From the NCBI GenBank assembly GCA_903642275.1, contig CAHJWK010000029.1:1-40662 (forward strand): a stretch of 40,662 bases of DNA, in the 5' to 3' direction. This stretch comes from Chitinophagaceae bacterium. Lineage in GTDB: Bacteria > Bacteroidota > Bacteroidia > Chitinophagales > Chitinophagaceae. Of the stretch, positions 16,238 to 24,902 are shown piece after piece. Position numbers and translations under genes: made by a program. The notes beneath the pieces are model-generated. The model was not told the DNA's origin. It made no database searches and was given only the letters and a program-made list of their open reading frames with translations. Every line of letters starts with the position of its first letter. Positions within the stretch are counted from its first letter, which is position 1.

Positions 16238-16885
16238 ATGCAGCCAAACGTGTTGATAAGAAATTGTGCAGTTTTAATATCCTTAAGTATTGCCTTGCAT
16301 GCATCAGCACAAACCAACCCAAATCTTGCCGGTAAAAATCGTCTTGGAGTTAATGATACAGTAGTTGTCCAGGCTTGCATAGAAGCTAATGGCGATACTA
16401 TTCCATGCTCATGGCTTAATGACGTTTATCTGTTAGCACACATGAATGATGCGCAAAGAAAAAGATTTGCTGAATGGACACGTTTACGTAATGCTGTGTA
16501 TGTTACATATCCATATGCAATTGCCGCTTCGCAGGTTATGAATAAGATAAACATGCAGCTTGTTAATGTAACCGATAAAAAGAAACGAAAAGAAATTATA
16601 CAGGCGAATGAAAAGCAACTGAAAAGCCAGTTTGCAGACAAGCTTACGCAGCTTTCTGTTTATCAGGGCAAGGTTTTGATGAAATTAATTTATCGCCAGA
16701 CAGGCAACAATTGTTATGAAATAATTGAAGATTATAAAGGAAGATTTAACGCCGGCTTCTGGCAAACGGTGGCTATTTTGTTTGGTTCCAACCTGCGCCA
16801 GACTTACGATCCTGTTGGCAATGACCATGATATGGAAATGATTGTGCAGGATGTTGAAAAAATGTATGGTGTAAGACATACTTAA
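16238..16885 (+). CDS. Secreted DUF4294-domain protein
   Basis: The 215-residue protein has a signal peptide (AVLISLSIALHASAQ) and one DUF4294 domain, recognised by DTIPCSWLNDVYLLAH, RLRNAVYVTYPYAIAAS, a charged helix (DKKKRKEIIQANEKQLKSQF), KVLMKLIYRQTGNNCYEIIE and FNAGFWQTVAILFGSNLRQTYDP. The domain is nearly confined to Bacteroidota and has no known function. It lies 65 bp after ccmF and 83 bp before bshB1 on the same strand. TAnnTTTG boxes precede both it and bshB1, so these may be separate transcripts. Confidence 0.88.
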   Translation: MQPNVLIRNCAVLISLSIALHASAQTNPNLAGKNRLGVNDTVVVQACIEANGDTIPCSWLNDVYLLAHMNDAQRKRFAEWTRLRNAVYVTYPYAIAASQVMNKINMQLVNVTDKKKRKEIIQANEKQLKSQFADKLTQLSVYQGKVLMKLIYRQTGNNCYEIIEDYKGRFNAGFWQTVAILFGSNLRQTYDPVGNDHDMEMIVQDVEKMYGVRHT

Positions 16886-16953
16886 CAGTCAATGGTTACT
16901 AGCGAAGAGTAAATTAAAAACTTTCTGACTTCCCGTCTTTTAGACTTCTACTT

Positions 16954-16961
16954 TACTTTTG
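16954..16961 (+). promoter_or_regulatory. Candidate -7 box (TACTTTTG) before bshB1
   Basis: The same TACTTTTG octamer seen before the DUF4294 gene occurs here, only 7 bp upstream of the bshB1 ATG. If active, it would give an almost leaderless mRNA. No TTG is seen at -33. Confidence 0.38.
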
Positions 16962-16968
16962 ATTTATT

Positions 16969-17697
16969 ATGAAGGTTGATATTCTTGCTTTTGGCGTACA
17001 TCCTGACGATGTGGAACTGGGTTGCTCGGGTACATTAGCAGCAGCTGTTGCCCAGGGTAAAATAGTTGCTGTCGTTGATTTGACAAGAGGTGAATTAGGA
17101 ACACGCGGATCAGCTGAAACAAGAGACATTGAAGCGGCTAATGCAGCAAAAGCAATGGGCGTACATGCAAGAGAAAACCTGCAGATGGCAGATGGATTTT
17201 TTCAGAATGATGAAAACAATGTGCGGAAAGTGATACAAGTTATCAGAAAATATCAGCCTGAAGTTGTATTATGTAACGCACCCGAAGACAGGCATCCGGA
17301 TCATGGCAGAAGTTCAAAGTTGGTTTCGGATGCGGCATTTTTATCAGGCTTAAGAAGAATAGAAACAATTTATAATGATGAACCGCAGCAACACTGTCGG
17401 CCACATTATGTGTTTCATTACATACAGGACCGTTATTTAAAACCTGATTTTTTATTTGATATTTCTGATTATTATGATCAGAAGATTAATGCTGTTTTAT
17501 GTTATACAACGCAGTTTAATACAACAGATACCAGCGAGCCTGAAACTTATATTTCCAATCCTGATTTTCTAGATGTAATTAAAGCAAGAGCATTAATGTT
17601 TGGCAAGCGCATTGGCGTGCAATATGCAGAAGGTTATTTAACCACGAAGATGATCGGGGTGAAGAGTTTTGACGCATTTATTCAAAATGTAACCTGA
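16969..17697 (+). CDS. bshB1: Bacillithiol biosynthesis deacetylase BshB1
   Basis: The 242-residue PIG-L/LmbE-family zinc deacetylase starts with MKVDILAFGVHPDDVELGCS, where His11 and Asp14 are zinc ligands and Asp13 is the catalytic base of the family. The third ligand is in RHPDHGRSS (His112). The region LTRGELGTRGSAETRDIEA is typical of BshB1, which removes the acetyl group from GlcNAc-malate to give GlcN-malate, the substrate of BshC in making the thiol bacillithiol. bshA and bshC are not in the window. The gene is followed by the 21-bp repeat array. Confidence 0.95.
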   Translation: MKVDILAFGVHPDDVELGCSGTLAAAVAQGKIVAVVDLTRGELGTRGSAETRDIEAANAAKAMGVHARENLQMADGFFQNDENNVRKVIQVIRKYQPEVVLCNAPEDRHPDHGRSSKLVSDAAFLSGLRRIETIYNDEPQQHCRPHYVFHYIQDRYLKPDFLFDISDYYDQKINAVLCYTTQFNTTDTSEPETYISNPDFLDVIKARALMFGKRIGVQYAEGYLTTKMIGVKSFDAFIQNVT

Positions 17698-17739
17698 TTA
17701 ATTCCTTTTGAGAAGTAAAGTTTAATCTGGCTGGCGTTG

Positions 17740-18012
17740 CAATGCATGTAAACAAGCCCACAATGCAGTTAGTGAATGTCGCTATGACAGTGGAAATAAC
17801 CACAATGCAGTTCGGCAATGCCCCAATGACGGTTGAAGGCTTCACAATGCGAATAACCTCGTCCACAATGCGGTTAGGTGGGTTCACATTGAGGTTCGAC
17901 ACATATACAATGATGTTGGACTGCTCCACAATGATATTGAACCAGCCCACAATGCGGTTCGGCACATCCACAATGGAGTTCAATGAGTTCACAATGCGAT
18001 CGGGCTAGTGCG
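17740..18012. repeat. Array of 13 head-to-tail 21-bp units, each starting CAATG or a close variant
   Basis: The 273 bp divide into exactly 13 units of 21 bp with no insertion or deletion. Units start at 17740, 17761, 17782, 17803, 17824, 17845, 17866, 17887, 17908, 17929, 17950, 17971 and 17992. The first five bases are CAATG in 11 units (CTATG and CATTG in the other two). Positions 6-12 lean to CGGTTCG or CAGTTCG; position 10 of each unit is T in 12 of 13; the last two bases are usually CA. The rest varies freely. Because 21 is a multiple of three, open frames run through the array on both strands (17742-18008 plus; 17678-17992 minus). The array fills the gap between the convergent bshB1 and tyrS and is visibly richer in G+C than its flanks. 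The units are too short and uninterrupted for CRISPR. Confidence 0.9.
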
Positions 18013-18082
18013 ATATGCCGGTAAATCACCTGAATACCGAATAAATTGCTAAAGGGCTAAGCAAAGTTCGACCTACTACTTT

Positions 18083-19363
18083 TTAAATTGCAACGATCAC
18101 CAAATAATAATTCTTCTTTCCTTTTTGTACGAGCAAGTATTTGTTATGAAGCAATAAAGAAGTGTTAACCGTCATCTGCAAGCCATCAACTTTCTTCCTG
18201 TTAATACTTACGCCGCCGTTTTGAACCATTTTTTTTGCTTCGCCTTTGCTTTGAAAAATATTTGTTTCAGCAAGAAAAGAAGTTATATCAATGCCGGCAT
18301 TAATCTTTAATAAATCAAAATTAATTTTAATAATGCCTTCAAGGTTTTGCAGATCTTCTTCGCTTAAACTTTCTGCAGCTGCATTTTGATTGGCGAATAA
18401 TTTTCCAGTTGTTTCAAGCGCCTGCTGCAAGCCATTTTCATCATGCACAAAAACGGTAATTTGTTTTGCCAGTTCTTTCTGTAATATACGTTTTGAAGCA
18501 TCTGCTTTATGCTGATTAATTAAATTATCAATTGCATCTTTAGATAAAAAAGTAAAAATCTTTATCCATTTTTTTGCATCATCATCAGACGCATTTAACC
18601 AGAACTGGTAAAACTCGTAAGGTGAAGTGCGGTTTGCATCAAGCCAAATATTTCCTTTCTCGGTTTTGCCAAACTTTCCGCCATCAGCTTTTGTAAGTAA
18701 CGGGCAGGTAAATGCAAACGCTTCGCCACCTGCCTTGCGGCGAATTAGTTCTGTGCCCGTTAATATATTTCCCCACTGGTCGCTGCCACCCATCTGCAGT
18801 TTGCAGTTATGATGTTTATAGAGCCAGTAAAAATCATAACCCTGTATTAACTGGTAACTGAATTCAGTAAAGCTTATGCCGCTTTCGCCTTCAATTCTTT
18901 TCTTTACGCTGTCTTTTGCCATCATATAATTTATGGTAATGTGCTTGCCCACATCGCGTATAAAATCAAGAAAAAACATTTCTTTAAACCAGTCATAATT
19001 ATTCACCAGAACGGCTGCGTTTGGCTTTGCTTCATCAAAATCTAAAAACTTTGAAAGTTGTTTTTTTACTGCTGATTGATTGTGCTGTAAAATATCTTCA
19101 CTTAATAAATTACGCTCTTCGCTTTTGCCGCTTGGGTCGCCAACCATACCTGTAGCACCACCAGTTAATGCATAAGGTTTATGACCGGCTTTTTGTAAAT
19201 GCACCAACAATAAAATGGGAACAAGGCTTCCAATGTGTAAGCTGTCAGCAGTAGGATCAAAACCAATGTAAGCAGATGTTTGTTCTTTATTTAACTGCTC
19301 TTCAGTGCCGGGCATTATATCCTGTATCATTCCGCGCCAGCGCAGCTCTTCAATAAAATTCAT
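18083..19363 (-). CDS. tyrS: Tyrosyl-tRNA synthetase
   Basis: The 426-residue class I synthetase has the HIGH-type motif HIGS at residues 43-46, the tyrosine pocket [13 protein letters not shown], the GGSDQWGNI block (192-200) and the KMSKS-type loop KFGKT at 230-234. The C-terminal S4-like RNA-binding domain reads [20 protein letters not shown]. It charges tRNA-Tyr with tyrosine. The length is normal. No T-box or tRNA-like leader is visible upstream, and the nearest minus-strand gene (DUF1328) has its own terminator at 19416-19443. Confidence 0.97.
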   Translation of the reverse strand: MNFIEELRWRGMIQDIMPGTEEQLNKEQTSAYIGFDPTADSLHIGSLVPILLLVHLQKAGHKPYALTGGATGMVGDPSGKSEERNLLSEDILQHNQSAVKKQLSKFLDFDEAKPNAAVLVNNYDWFKEMFFLDFIRDVGKHITINYMMAKDSVKKRIEGESGISFTEFSYQLIQGYDFYWLYKHHNCKLQMGGSDQWGNILTGTELIRRKAGGEAFAFTCPLLTKADGGKFGKTEKGNIWLDANRTSPYEFYQFWLNASDDDAKKWIKIFTFLSKDAIDNLINQHKADASKRILQKELAKQITVFVHDENGLQQALETTGKLFANQNAAAESLSEEDLQNLEGIIKINFDLLKINAGIDITSFLAETNIFQSKGEAKKMVQNGGVSINRKKVDGLQMTVNTSLLLHNKYLLVQKGKKNYYLVIVAI

Positions 19364-19415
19364 TAAAAAATTTTTGTAAAAATAAGTTTAGCCTGCTATG
19401 TGTTTACACAAATAA

Positions 19416-19443
19416 AAAAGCGCAAACAAATGTTTACGCTTTT
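19416..19443 (-). terminator. Terminator downstream of the DUF1328 gene
   Basis: Read on the minus strand, AAAAGCGTAAAC and GTTTGCGCTTTT form a 12-bp stem with one mismatch and a 4-nt loop, followed by a TTTTTTATTT-like tract. It lies 25 bp past the DUF1328 stop and 53 bp before tyrS, separating the two genes. Confidence 0.75.
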
Positions 19444-19468
19444 AAGTTTTTAATTAAATAGCCTTAAC

Positions 19469-19633
19469 CTATACCTTGCCTCTTCTTCCAAAAATTAATG
19501 AGATGATAAATAATACCACAAACACAAAGAATAAAACCTTAGCAATACCTGCAGCACTGGCAGCAATACCGCCGAAACCGAAGATTGCTGCAATAATTGC
19601 AACCACTAAAAAAATAACAGTCCAGCGTAACAT
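19469..19633 (-). CDS. DUF1328 family small membrane protein
   Basis: A 54-residue frame from ATG 19633 to TAG 19469 starts [20 protein letters not shown], continues [20 protein letters not shown] and ends in [10 protein letters not shown]. This is the complete DUF1328 (YtjA-like) pattern: two membrane helices joined by a GGIA-x-AAGIAK turn. The family is widespread and often stress-associated, but no biochemical role is settled. A terminator hairpin follows at 19416-19443, which supports an independent gene. Confidence 0.88.
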   Translation of the reverse strand: MLRWTVIFLVVAIIAAIFGFGGIAASAAGIAKVLFFVFVVLFIISLIFGRRGKV

Positions 19634-19757
19634 AATTTTTTGAATTTAAATTTTATAAAATAATAGTTCATACGTTAAAATATCATGCCAGATGTTACTG
19701 AATTTTAATATGCGTTAATTACAAAAAAGATTACTGCTATATTTGAATACACTTTAA

Positions 19758-20849
19758 TTGATACCTGCATTGAATCAATCAAAACTGTTTATACAATTAC
19801 TGGTACTGTTGTTCCCGTTATTCATTCATGCCCAAAATAACAGCACTGCATTTAAAGATGATTTGTTTAGTGATACAAGCCTGTTGCATTTTAAATTGTA
19901 TGCAAATTTTAAAACGGTGCAGAGAGACAGGAATGATAATCCTGCTTACCACGCCGCAGTATTAAAATATAAAAATAATGACAGTGTTGAAGTTAAAATA
20001 CCTATAAAAATAAAAGCAAGAGGCAATTTCAGAAAGGACAGGAGCAACTGTGTTTTTCCACCTTTATATTTAAATTTTTCAAAGCACAATATTGATTCTG
20101 CCGGCTTGTTTAAAGAGCAAAAAAAATTAAAACTGGTAACACATTGCCAGGGTGATCAATATGTGATTCATGAATGGCTGGCGTATAAATTATATAATTT
20201 GCTTACACCAAAAAGCTTTCTTGCGCGGCTTGTAAAAGTGGATTATTATGATTCTTCTTCGCGTTTAAAACAAGATGAGCATTATGGAATTTTGCTTGAA
20301 AGTGAAGATGAGATGGCGAAGCGTAACGAAACGGTAATTATTACAAAAAAATTAGTTGAACCGCAGGCAACTGAACACAAACAATATCTTTTAATGACCA
20401 TATTTGAATACATGATAGGAAATACAGATTGGTCAATTCAGTTTTTGCATAATATACGATTGATTTCTGCAGACTCAACCAAAGTGCCGTATTCTACCGT
20501 TGCCTACGATTTTGACCATGCGGGAATTGTTGCGGCACCTTATGCTTTACCGCCGGAACAACTTGAACTTAAATCTGTGCAGGAAAGATTATATCGAGGT
20601 TATTGTTTGCCTTATACAGATTTTGATGAAACGGTGAAACTATTTGACAGCGTAAAAACAAATGTTTACAATGCATATACAAAATGCACATTATTGCAGC
20701 CGAGGTATATAAAGCAAACGGTTGCTTATCTAAATGACTTTTATAATACAATCAATAATAAAAAACTCAGGCTGGTTGAATTTGGAAAACCCTGTTCGCT
20801 GGAAGGCAAACAAAATGTTTTGATTAAAGGATTGAAAGGTTCTGATTAA
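19758..20849 (+). CDS. Secreted CotH-like protein (tentative), probable TTG start
   Basis: The 363-residue protein has a signal peptide (LFIQLLVLLFPLFIHAQ) and then IPIKIKARGNFRKDRSNCVFPPLYLNF, KKLKLVTHC, YVIHEWLAYKLYNLLTP, VKVDYYD and YGILLESEDEMAKR. Further on are FEYMIGNTDWSIQ, HNIRLI and VAYDFDHAG. The order (a R-G-N-F/S strand, KLKLV, a helix preceding L-x-Y-x-LY, then an acidic D-x-D near the C-terminal half) recalls the CotH-type atypical kinase fold, but the match is by eye and uncertain. No ATG precedes the signal peptide. The frame opens right after a TAA, and the only usable starts are TTG 19758 or TTG 19770. The CDGSH gene follows 9 bp later. Confidence 0.62.
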   Translation: MIPALNQSKLFIQLLVLLFPLFIHAQNNSTAFKDDLFSDTSLLHFKLYANFKTVQRDRNDNPAYHAAVLKYKNNDSVEVKIPIKIKARGNFRKDRSNCVFPPLYLNFSKHNIDSAGLFKEQKKLKLVTHCQGDQYVIHEWLAYKLYNLLTPKSFLARLVKVDYYDSSSRLKQDEHYGILLESEDEMAKRNETVIITKKLVEPQATEHKQYLLMTIFEYMIGNTDWSIQFLHNIRLISADSTKVPYSTVAYDFDHAGIVAAPYALPPEQLELKSVQERLYRGYCLPYTDFDETVKLFDSVKTNVYNAYTKCTLLQPRYIKQTVAYLNDFYNTINNKKLRLVEFGKPCSLEGKQNVLIKGLKGSD

Positions 20850-20858
20850 TTTTGAGTT

Positions 20859-21086
20859 ATGGCATCAACAAAAATTACAGTAAACAATAACGGGTCTTTA
20901 AAAGTAGAAGGTGATTTTGAAATTTTTGACAGGAATGGTAGTCTATATGATTTAGGTGGCAGAACAATAGTTTCAATTTGCCGCTGTGGGCTTTCGCAGA
21001 CAAAACCATTTTGCGATGGCTCTCATAAAAATCATTTTGAGCATGAAGCAATTGCATTTTCACTTCCTCCAAAAAAAGAATTATAG
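20859..21086 (+). CDS. CDGSH iron-sulfur domain protein
   Basis: The 75-residue protein holds the full CDGSH signature: Cys41, Cys43, Cys52 and His56 in CRCGLSQTKPFCDGSH, which bind a redox-active 2Fe-2S cluster with three Cys and one His ligand. The N-terminal part (KITVNNNGSLKVEGDFEIFD) fits the small bacterial single-domain class. It probably serves in electron or cluster transfer; the partner is unknown. It starts 9 bp after the CotH-like gene, so the two likely share a transcript. Confidence 0.92.
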   Translation: MASTKITVNNNGSLKVEGDFEIFDRNGSLYDLGGRTIVSICRCGLSQTKPFCDGSHKNHFEHEAIAFSLPPKKEL

Positions 21087-21147
21087 ATTGTTGTACTTGG
21101 TAAGTAGCGACATATTTATTTAAGTTGTTATATTTTAATTTGCCGGC

Positions 21148-21912
21148 ATGAACGAAAAGATAATTATTTCGGTAAAAAACCTGGTGAAAGATTACGGTGA
21201 ATTTCATGCAGTGAAAGGTATAAGCTTTGATGTGTATGAAGGTGAAGTGTTTGGATTGTTAGGCCCGAATGGTGCAGGCAAATCAACCACGCTTGAAATA
21301 ATTGAAACACTGCGTAATAAAACAAGCGGCAAAATAATTGTTGATGGTTTTAATCTTGATGAATCACCAAATGACATAAAAAAGATTATTGGTGTGCAGT
21401 TGCAAACATCAGGTTATTACCCTGGTTTAAATCTTACAGAATTGATTGTTTTGTTTGCAGGCTTGTATAACGAAAATGTGAATGCACTTGAATTACTGGA
21501 TACGGTTAATCTGCGTGATAAAGCAAAATCAAAATACAAGGAATTAAGCGGCGGGCAGAAGCAACGGTTCTCAATAGCCACCACTTTAATAAATAAGCCC
21601 AAAATTATTTTTTTAGATGAACCTACAACGGGTTTAGATCCGCAGGCAAGACGCAATCTCTGGGATTTGATTAAAAGCATTCAAAGTCGCGGCACAACAG
21701 TTATTATTACTACGCATTATATGGATGAAGCCGAAAGGCTTTGTAACCGCGTTGCGATTATTGATGCAGGAAAAATTATTGCAATGGCCTCGCCGGATAA
21801 ACTGATTGATGACCTTGTTGCTGCCGGTTTTGAAAAACCAAAAGAAGTTAAACAGGCCAATCTTGAAGATGTGTTTATACAACTTACGGGTAAGCATTTA
21901 AGAGAAGAGTAA
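21148..21912 (+). CDS. ABC transporter ATP-binding protein (ABC-2 exporter type)
   Basis: The 254-residue ATPase has Walker A GPNGAGKST (39-47), the ABC signature LSGGQ (133-137) and Walker B KIIFLDEPT with Asp157, followed by a switch His in TTHYMDEAERL. The C-terminal EDVFIQLTGKHLR is typical of ATPases paired with ABC-2 type permeases (drug, lipid or polysaccharide export). No permease gene is next to it. Instead, its stop overlaps the ATG of a leaderless receptor-fold protein by one base. The permease must be elsewhere, or this is a non-transport pairing. Confidence 0.92.
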   Translation: MNEKIIISVKNLVKDYGEFHAVKGISFDVYEGEVFGLLGPNGAGKSTTLEIIETLRNKTSGKIIVDGFNLDESPNDIKKIIGVQLQTSGYYPGLNLTELIVLFAGLYNENVNALELLDTVNLRDKAKSKYKELSGGQKQRFSIATTLINKPKIIFLDEPTTGLDPQARRNLWDLIKSIQSRGTTVIITTHYMDEAERLCNRVAIIDAGKIIAMASPDKLIDDLVAAGFEKPKEVKQANLEDVFIQLTGKHLREE

Positions 21913-22697
21913 TGGTTGCTGTTACAGACCAGTTGCAACGGGAGATTGTTCTTGACGCATTTCCTAAACGCATTGTTTCACTTGTTCCTTCTATAACAGA
22001 ATTATTGTTTGATCTTGAACTTAATGATGCAGTTGTTGGCATTACAAAATTTTGCGTGCATCCAAAACACTGGCATCAAACAAAAACAAAAGTTGGCGGC
22101 ACAAAAAATATTAATGTTGATGTTATCGCTTCATTAAAACCGGATTTAATAATTGCCAATAAAGAAGAAAATGTAAAAGAACAGGTTGATGCAATAGAAA
22201 CTTTGGCGCCTGTTTTTATAACTGACGTAAGCAATCTGGACGATGCATTAAAGATGATTGAATCAATTGGTGAAATAACAAACTCAAAAAATAAAGCGCA
22301 GCATATTATCCAGGAAATACAAACAACGTTTTTGAAAATTTTTTTGCCAATAAACAGACTGCGTGCATGTTATTTTATCTGGAAAGATCCATACATGACT
22401 ATTGGTGGCGATACTTTTATTAATGATATGATGAAATGTTGCGGCTTTATAAATGTATTTGCTAATGATAAACGCTATCCTAAGATTTCAATCAGTCAAC
22501 TTTTATCTCTAAAATGTCAGCTCATAATGCTTTCGTCAGAGCCTTATCCTTTTAAACAAAAACATAAAGATGAATTGCAGCCGTTAATATCATCAGCAAA
22601 AATTGTATTAGTTGACGGTGAAATGTTTAGCTGGTATGGAAGCCGTTTGAAATATTCAGCTGAATATTTTTCTGGCTTAATGAACAGTATAATGTAG
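21912..22697 (+). CDS. Metal/cobalamin receptor-fold protein lacking a signal peptide
   Basis: The 261-residue protein matches the TroA/BtuF helical-backbone receptor family: RIVSLVPSITELLFDL, VVGITKFCVHP, VGGTKNINVDVIASLKPDLII, CYFIWKDPYMTIGGDTFINDMMKCCGF, YPKISISQLL. These receptors normally sit in the periplasm or on a lipid anchor, bind B12 or iron complexes and feed an importer. Here the start MVAVTDQLQREIVLD has no signal peptide or lipobox, and the ATG overlaps the stop of the ABC ATPase (taATG). It may act in the cytoplasm. An upstream alternative start with a signal is not possible within the overlap because that sequence codes the ATPase in another frame. Confidence 0.85.
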   Translation: MVAVTDQLQREIVLDAFPKRIVSLVPSITELLFDLELNDAVVGITKFCVHPKHWHQTKTKVGGTKNINVDVIASLKPDLIIANKEENVKEQVDAIETLAPVFITDVSNLDDALKMIESIGEITNSKNKAQHIIQEIQTTFLKIFLPINRLRACYFIWKDPYMTIGGDTFINDMMKCCGFINVFANDKRYPKISISQLLSLKCQLIMLSSEPYPFKQKHKDELQPLISSAKIVLVDGEMFSWYGSRLKYSAEYFSGLMNSIM

Positions 22698-22722
22698 CCG
22701 TAGAACAATAAAATTTACCGCC

Positions 22723-22730
22723 TATATTTG
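22723..22730 (+). promoter_or_regulatory. Candidate -7 box (TATATTTG) before the aldolase gene
   Basis: TATATTTG matches the Bacteroidota -7 consensus TAnnTTTG. It lies 45 bp before the aldolase ATG and 25 bp after the preceding stop. No TTG was found at -33. Confidence 0.42.
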
Positions 22731-22775
22731 CCAACCTATTTAAACTAAGATTTGCCTTAATAAAATTATCTACAA

Positions 22776-23834
22776 ATGAGCAATGTTAAAATCACACAAC
22801 TTCTAAAAGATAAAGCAGAATACTATCTGAATTTTTCAAACCCGGCTATTAATAAGTCAGACCTGCATTTGCCTGGTCCGGATCATTTAGACAGAATTTG
22901 GATTAATAGTAACCGCAGCAATGTTGTGTTGCGTAGTATGCAGCAATTGCTTGGTCATGGGCGTTTAGCAAACACAGGTTATTGTAATATTTTTCCTGTT
23001 GACCAGGGAGTTGAACATAGCGCCGGCGCTTCATTCGCGCCAAACCCGATTTATTTTGATCCGGAAAATATTGTAAAGCTTGCCGTTGAAGCTGGTTGCA
23101 ATGGCGTTGCTTCAACATTTGGGGTGCTTGGTATAATGAGTCGCAAGTATGCACATAAAATTCCGTTCATTGTTAAGATAAATCATAATGAATTTTTAAG
23201 TTATCCGAATACCTATGATCAAACATTGTTCGGCACGGTAAAAAGTGCCTGGAACATGGGCGCTGTTGGTATTGGTGCAACCGTTTATTGGGGCAGCGCA
23301 GAAAGCCGCAGGCAGTTAAAAGAAATTGCAGAAGCATTTGAACTGGCGCATGAACTGGGCATGATGACTATTTTGTGGTGCTATACAAGAAATAATGCTT
23401 TTGTGGTTAACGGTGTTGACTATCATACTGCTGCAGATTTTACAGGCCAGGCAAATCATTTAGGCGTTACCATACAGGCAGATATTATCAAACAAAAATT
23501 ACCTACCAACAATGGTGGTTATCTTGCAACAAAACATGGAAAAACAAGCCCGTTGGTTTATTCAAAATTAACTACTGATCACCCGGTTAATCTTTGCCGT
23601 TACCAGGTTTTAAATTGTTATTCAGGAAGGGTTGGGTTAATAAATTCCGGCGGTGAAAGTAAAGGTGATTCAGACCTCGCAGATGCAGTAATAACTGCTG
23701 TTGTAAATAAGCGTGCCGGTGGCATGGGTTTAATACTAGGCAGGAAAGCTTTTCAACGCCCGATGAAAGAAGGCATTGAAATGATGCAAATGATAATGGA
23801 TGTTTATCTTGATCAAAGCATTACAATAGCTTAA
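22776..23834 (+). CDS. fbaB: Class I fructose-bisphosphate aldolase (DhnA/FbaB type)
   Basis: The 352-residue protein is a DhnA-type class I aldolase, which makes a Schiff base with its sugar phosphate substrate and splits fructose-1,6-bisphosphate in glycolysis (or joins it in gluconeogenesis). Family features are [53 protein letters not shown] (with the likely Schiff-base-region Lys), [39 protein letters not shown] and a C-terminal [15 protein letters not shown]. Length and order are normal. A TATATTTG box precedes it and a long-loop hairpin follows. Confidence 0.92.
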   Translation: MSNVKITQLLKDKAEYYLNFSNPAINKSDLHLPGPDHLDRIWINSNRSNVVLRSMQQLLGHGRLANTGYCNIFPVDQGVEHSAGASFAPNPIYFDPENIVKLAVEAGCNGVASTFGVLGIMSRKYAHKIPFIVKINHNEFLSYPNTYDQTLFGTVKSAWNMGAVGIGATVYWGSAESRRQLKEIAEAFELAHELGMMTILWCYTRNNAFVVNGVDYHTAADFTGQANHLGVTIQADIIKQKLPTNNGGYLATKHGKTSPLVYSKLTTDHPVNLCRYQVLNCYSGRVGLINSGGESKGDSDLADAVITAVVNKRAGGMGLILGRKAFQRPMKEGIEMMQMIMDVYLDQSITIA

Positions 23835-23862
23835 TAACTTGGCTTACTTTCAATTGTAAGAT

Positions 23863-23899
23863 TAATCAATTAAATTTACTGTTGCAGCTTAATTGATTA
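23863..23899 (+). terminator. Possible terminator after the aldolase gene
   Basis: TAATCAATTA (23863-23872) and TAATTGATTA (23890-23899) are perfect inverted repeats with a 17-nt loop, followed by GCTTGCTTTTT. The stem is AT-rich and the T run starts several bases later, so strength is uncertain. Confidence 0.45.
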
Positions 23900-23932
23900 G
23901 CTTGCTTTTTCTGCTTTACTAAACGTATAAGA

Positions 23933-24865
23933 ATGATTGAAGAAAAAGATGATGAACTGGCTGATTCTCTTTCGGGCGATGATGCATCGAAAGAAATAAC
24001 AGCCGGTAGTGAAGCCAGAACAAAATGGTATAAACGCTTACGTAAAGGCATAACCACATCTACTTCGGAAAAAAGAGAAATGCCGGAAGGCTTATGGAGC
24101 AAATGCCCAGAATGTCACTATATATGCACAACCAGTGAACTGAAAGAAAATTTATATGTATGTCCTAAATGCAATTATCATCACCGCATTGGCAGTGAAG
24201 ATTATTATGCAATTTTATTTGATGATAATATTTACACTGAACTTTTTGATAACATCCGAAGCATAGATTTTCTTGGCTTTACTGATTTGAAATCTTACCA
24301 GAAAAGACTCGATGAAATAAATGCAAATACAGATTTGAAAGATAGTATGCGTGTTGGCGTTGGCTTTGTCAACGGCATTGAAATGGTGATTGCCTGTATG
24401 GATTTTGAGTTTATCGGTGGTTCGCTTGGTAGTGTAATGGGTGAAAAATTCAGCCGTGCGGTTGATTATTGCATTGTGCATAAACTTCCTTTTTTTGTTA
24501 TTAGTAAAAGTGGCGGAGCCCGTATGATGGAAAGCGCGTTTAGCTTAATGCAGCTTGCAAAAACAAGCGGAAAGCTTTCACAGCTAAGTGATGCTGGCTT
24601 ACCATTTATATCGTTACTAACTGATCCCACATTTGGGGGCATCTCCGCAAGCTTTGGTATGTTGGGTGATTTCAATATCGCAGAACCTGGCGCATTAATT
24701 GGCTTTGCTGGTCCGCGTGTAATCAAAGAAACTATAAAAAAAGATTTACCCGAAGGCTTTCAACGAAGTGAATTTTTATTAGAACATGGCTTTCTTGATT
24801 TTATTGTTGACCGAAAAATACTCAAGCGGAAAATTACTACGCTTATAAAGTTGCTGCAGCATTAA
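23933..24865 (+). CDS. accD: Acetyl-CoA carboxylase carboxyltransferase subunit beta
   Basis: The 310-residue protein has the AccD zinc ribbon, Cys58, Cys61, Cys77 and Cys80 ([23 protein letters not shown]), followed by the crotonase-fold carboxyltransferase core: [70 protein letters not shown] and [18 protein letters not shown]. With AccA it transfers the carboxyl group from biotin to acetyl-CoA for fatty acid synthesis. The first 30 residues ([20 protein letters not shown]) are an acidic extension before the usual start [10 protein letters not shown]. No internal Met offers a shorter start. fabF, another fatty acid gene, lies 2.4 kb downstream. Confidence 0.96.
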   Translation: MIEEKDDELADSLSGDDASKEITAGSEARTKWYKRLRKGITTSTSEKREMPEGLWSKCPECHYICTTSELKENLYVCPKCNYHHRIGSEDYYAILFDDNIYTELFDNIRSIDFLGFTDLKSYQKRLDEINANTDLKDSMRVGVGFVNGIEMVIACMDFEFIGGSLGSVMGEKFSRAVDYCIVHKLPFFVISKSGGARMMESAFSLMQLAKTSGKLSQLSDAGLPFISLLTDPTFGGISASFGMLGDFNIAEPGALIGFAGPRVIKETIKKDLPEGFQRSEFLLEHGFLDFIVDRKILKRKITTLIKLLQH

Positions 24866-24902
24866 TACTTACTCCACGCTTTAAATATTTTCTGTTTAAG
24901 TT

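Noticed and set aside
17678-17992. Minus-strand open frame through the 21-bp array
   Set aside because: It overlaps the end of bshB1 and is open mainly because the unit length is a multiple of three; no start signal supports it.
17740-18012. CRISPR or replication iterons
   Set aside because: No spacers separate the units, and there is no replication initiator gene, AT-rich unwinding zone or plasmid gene nearby.
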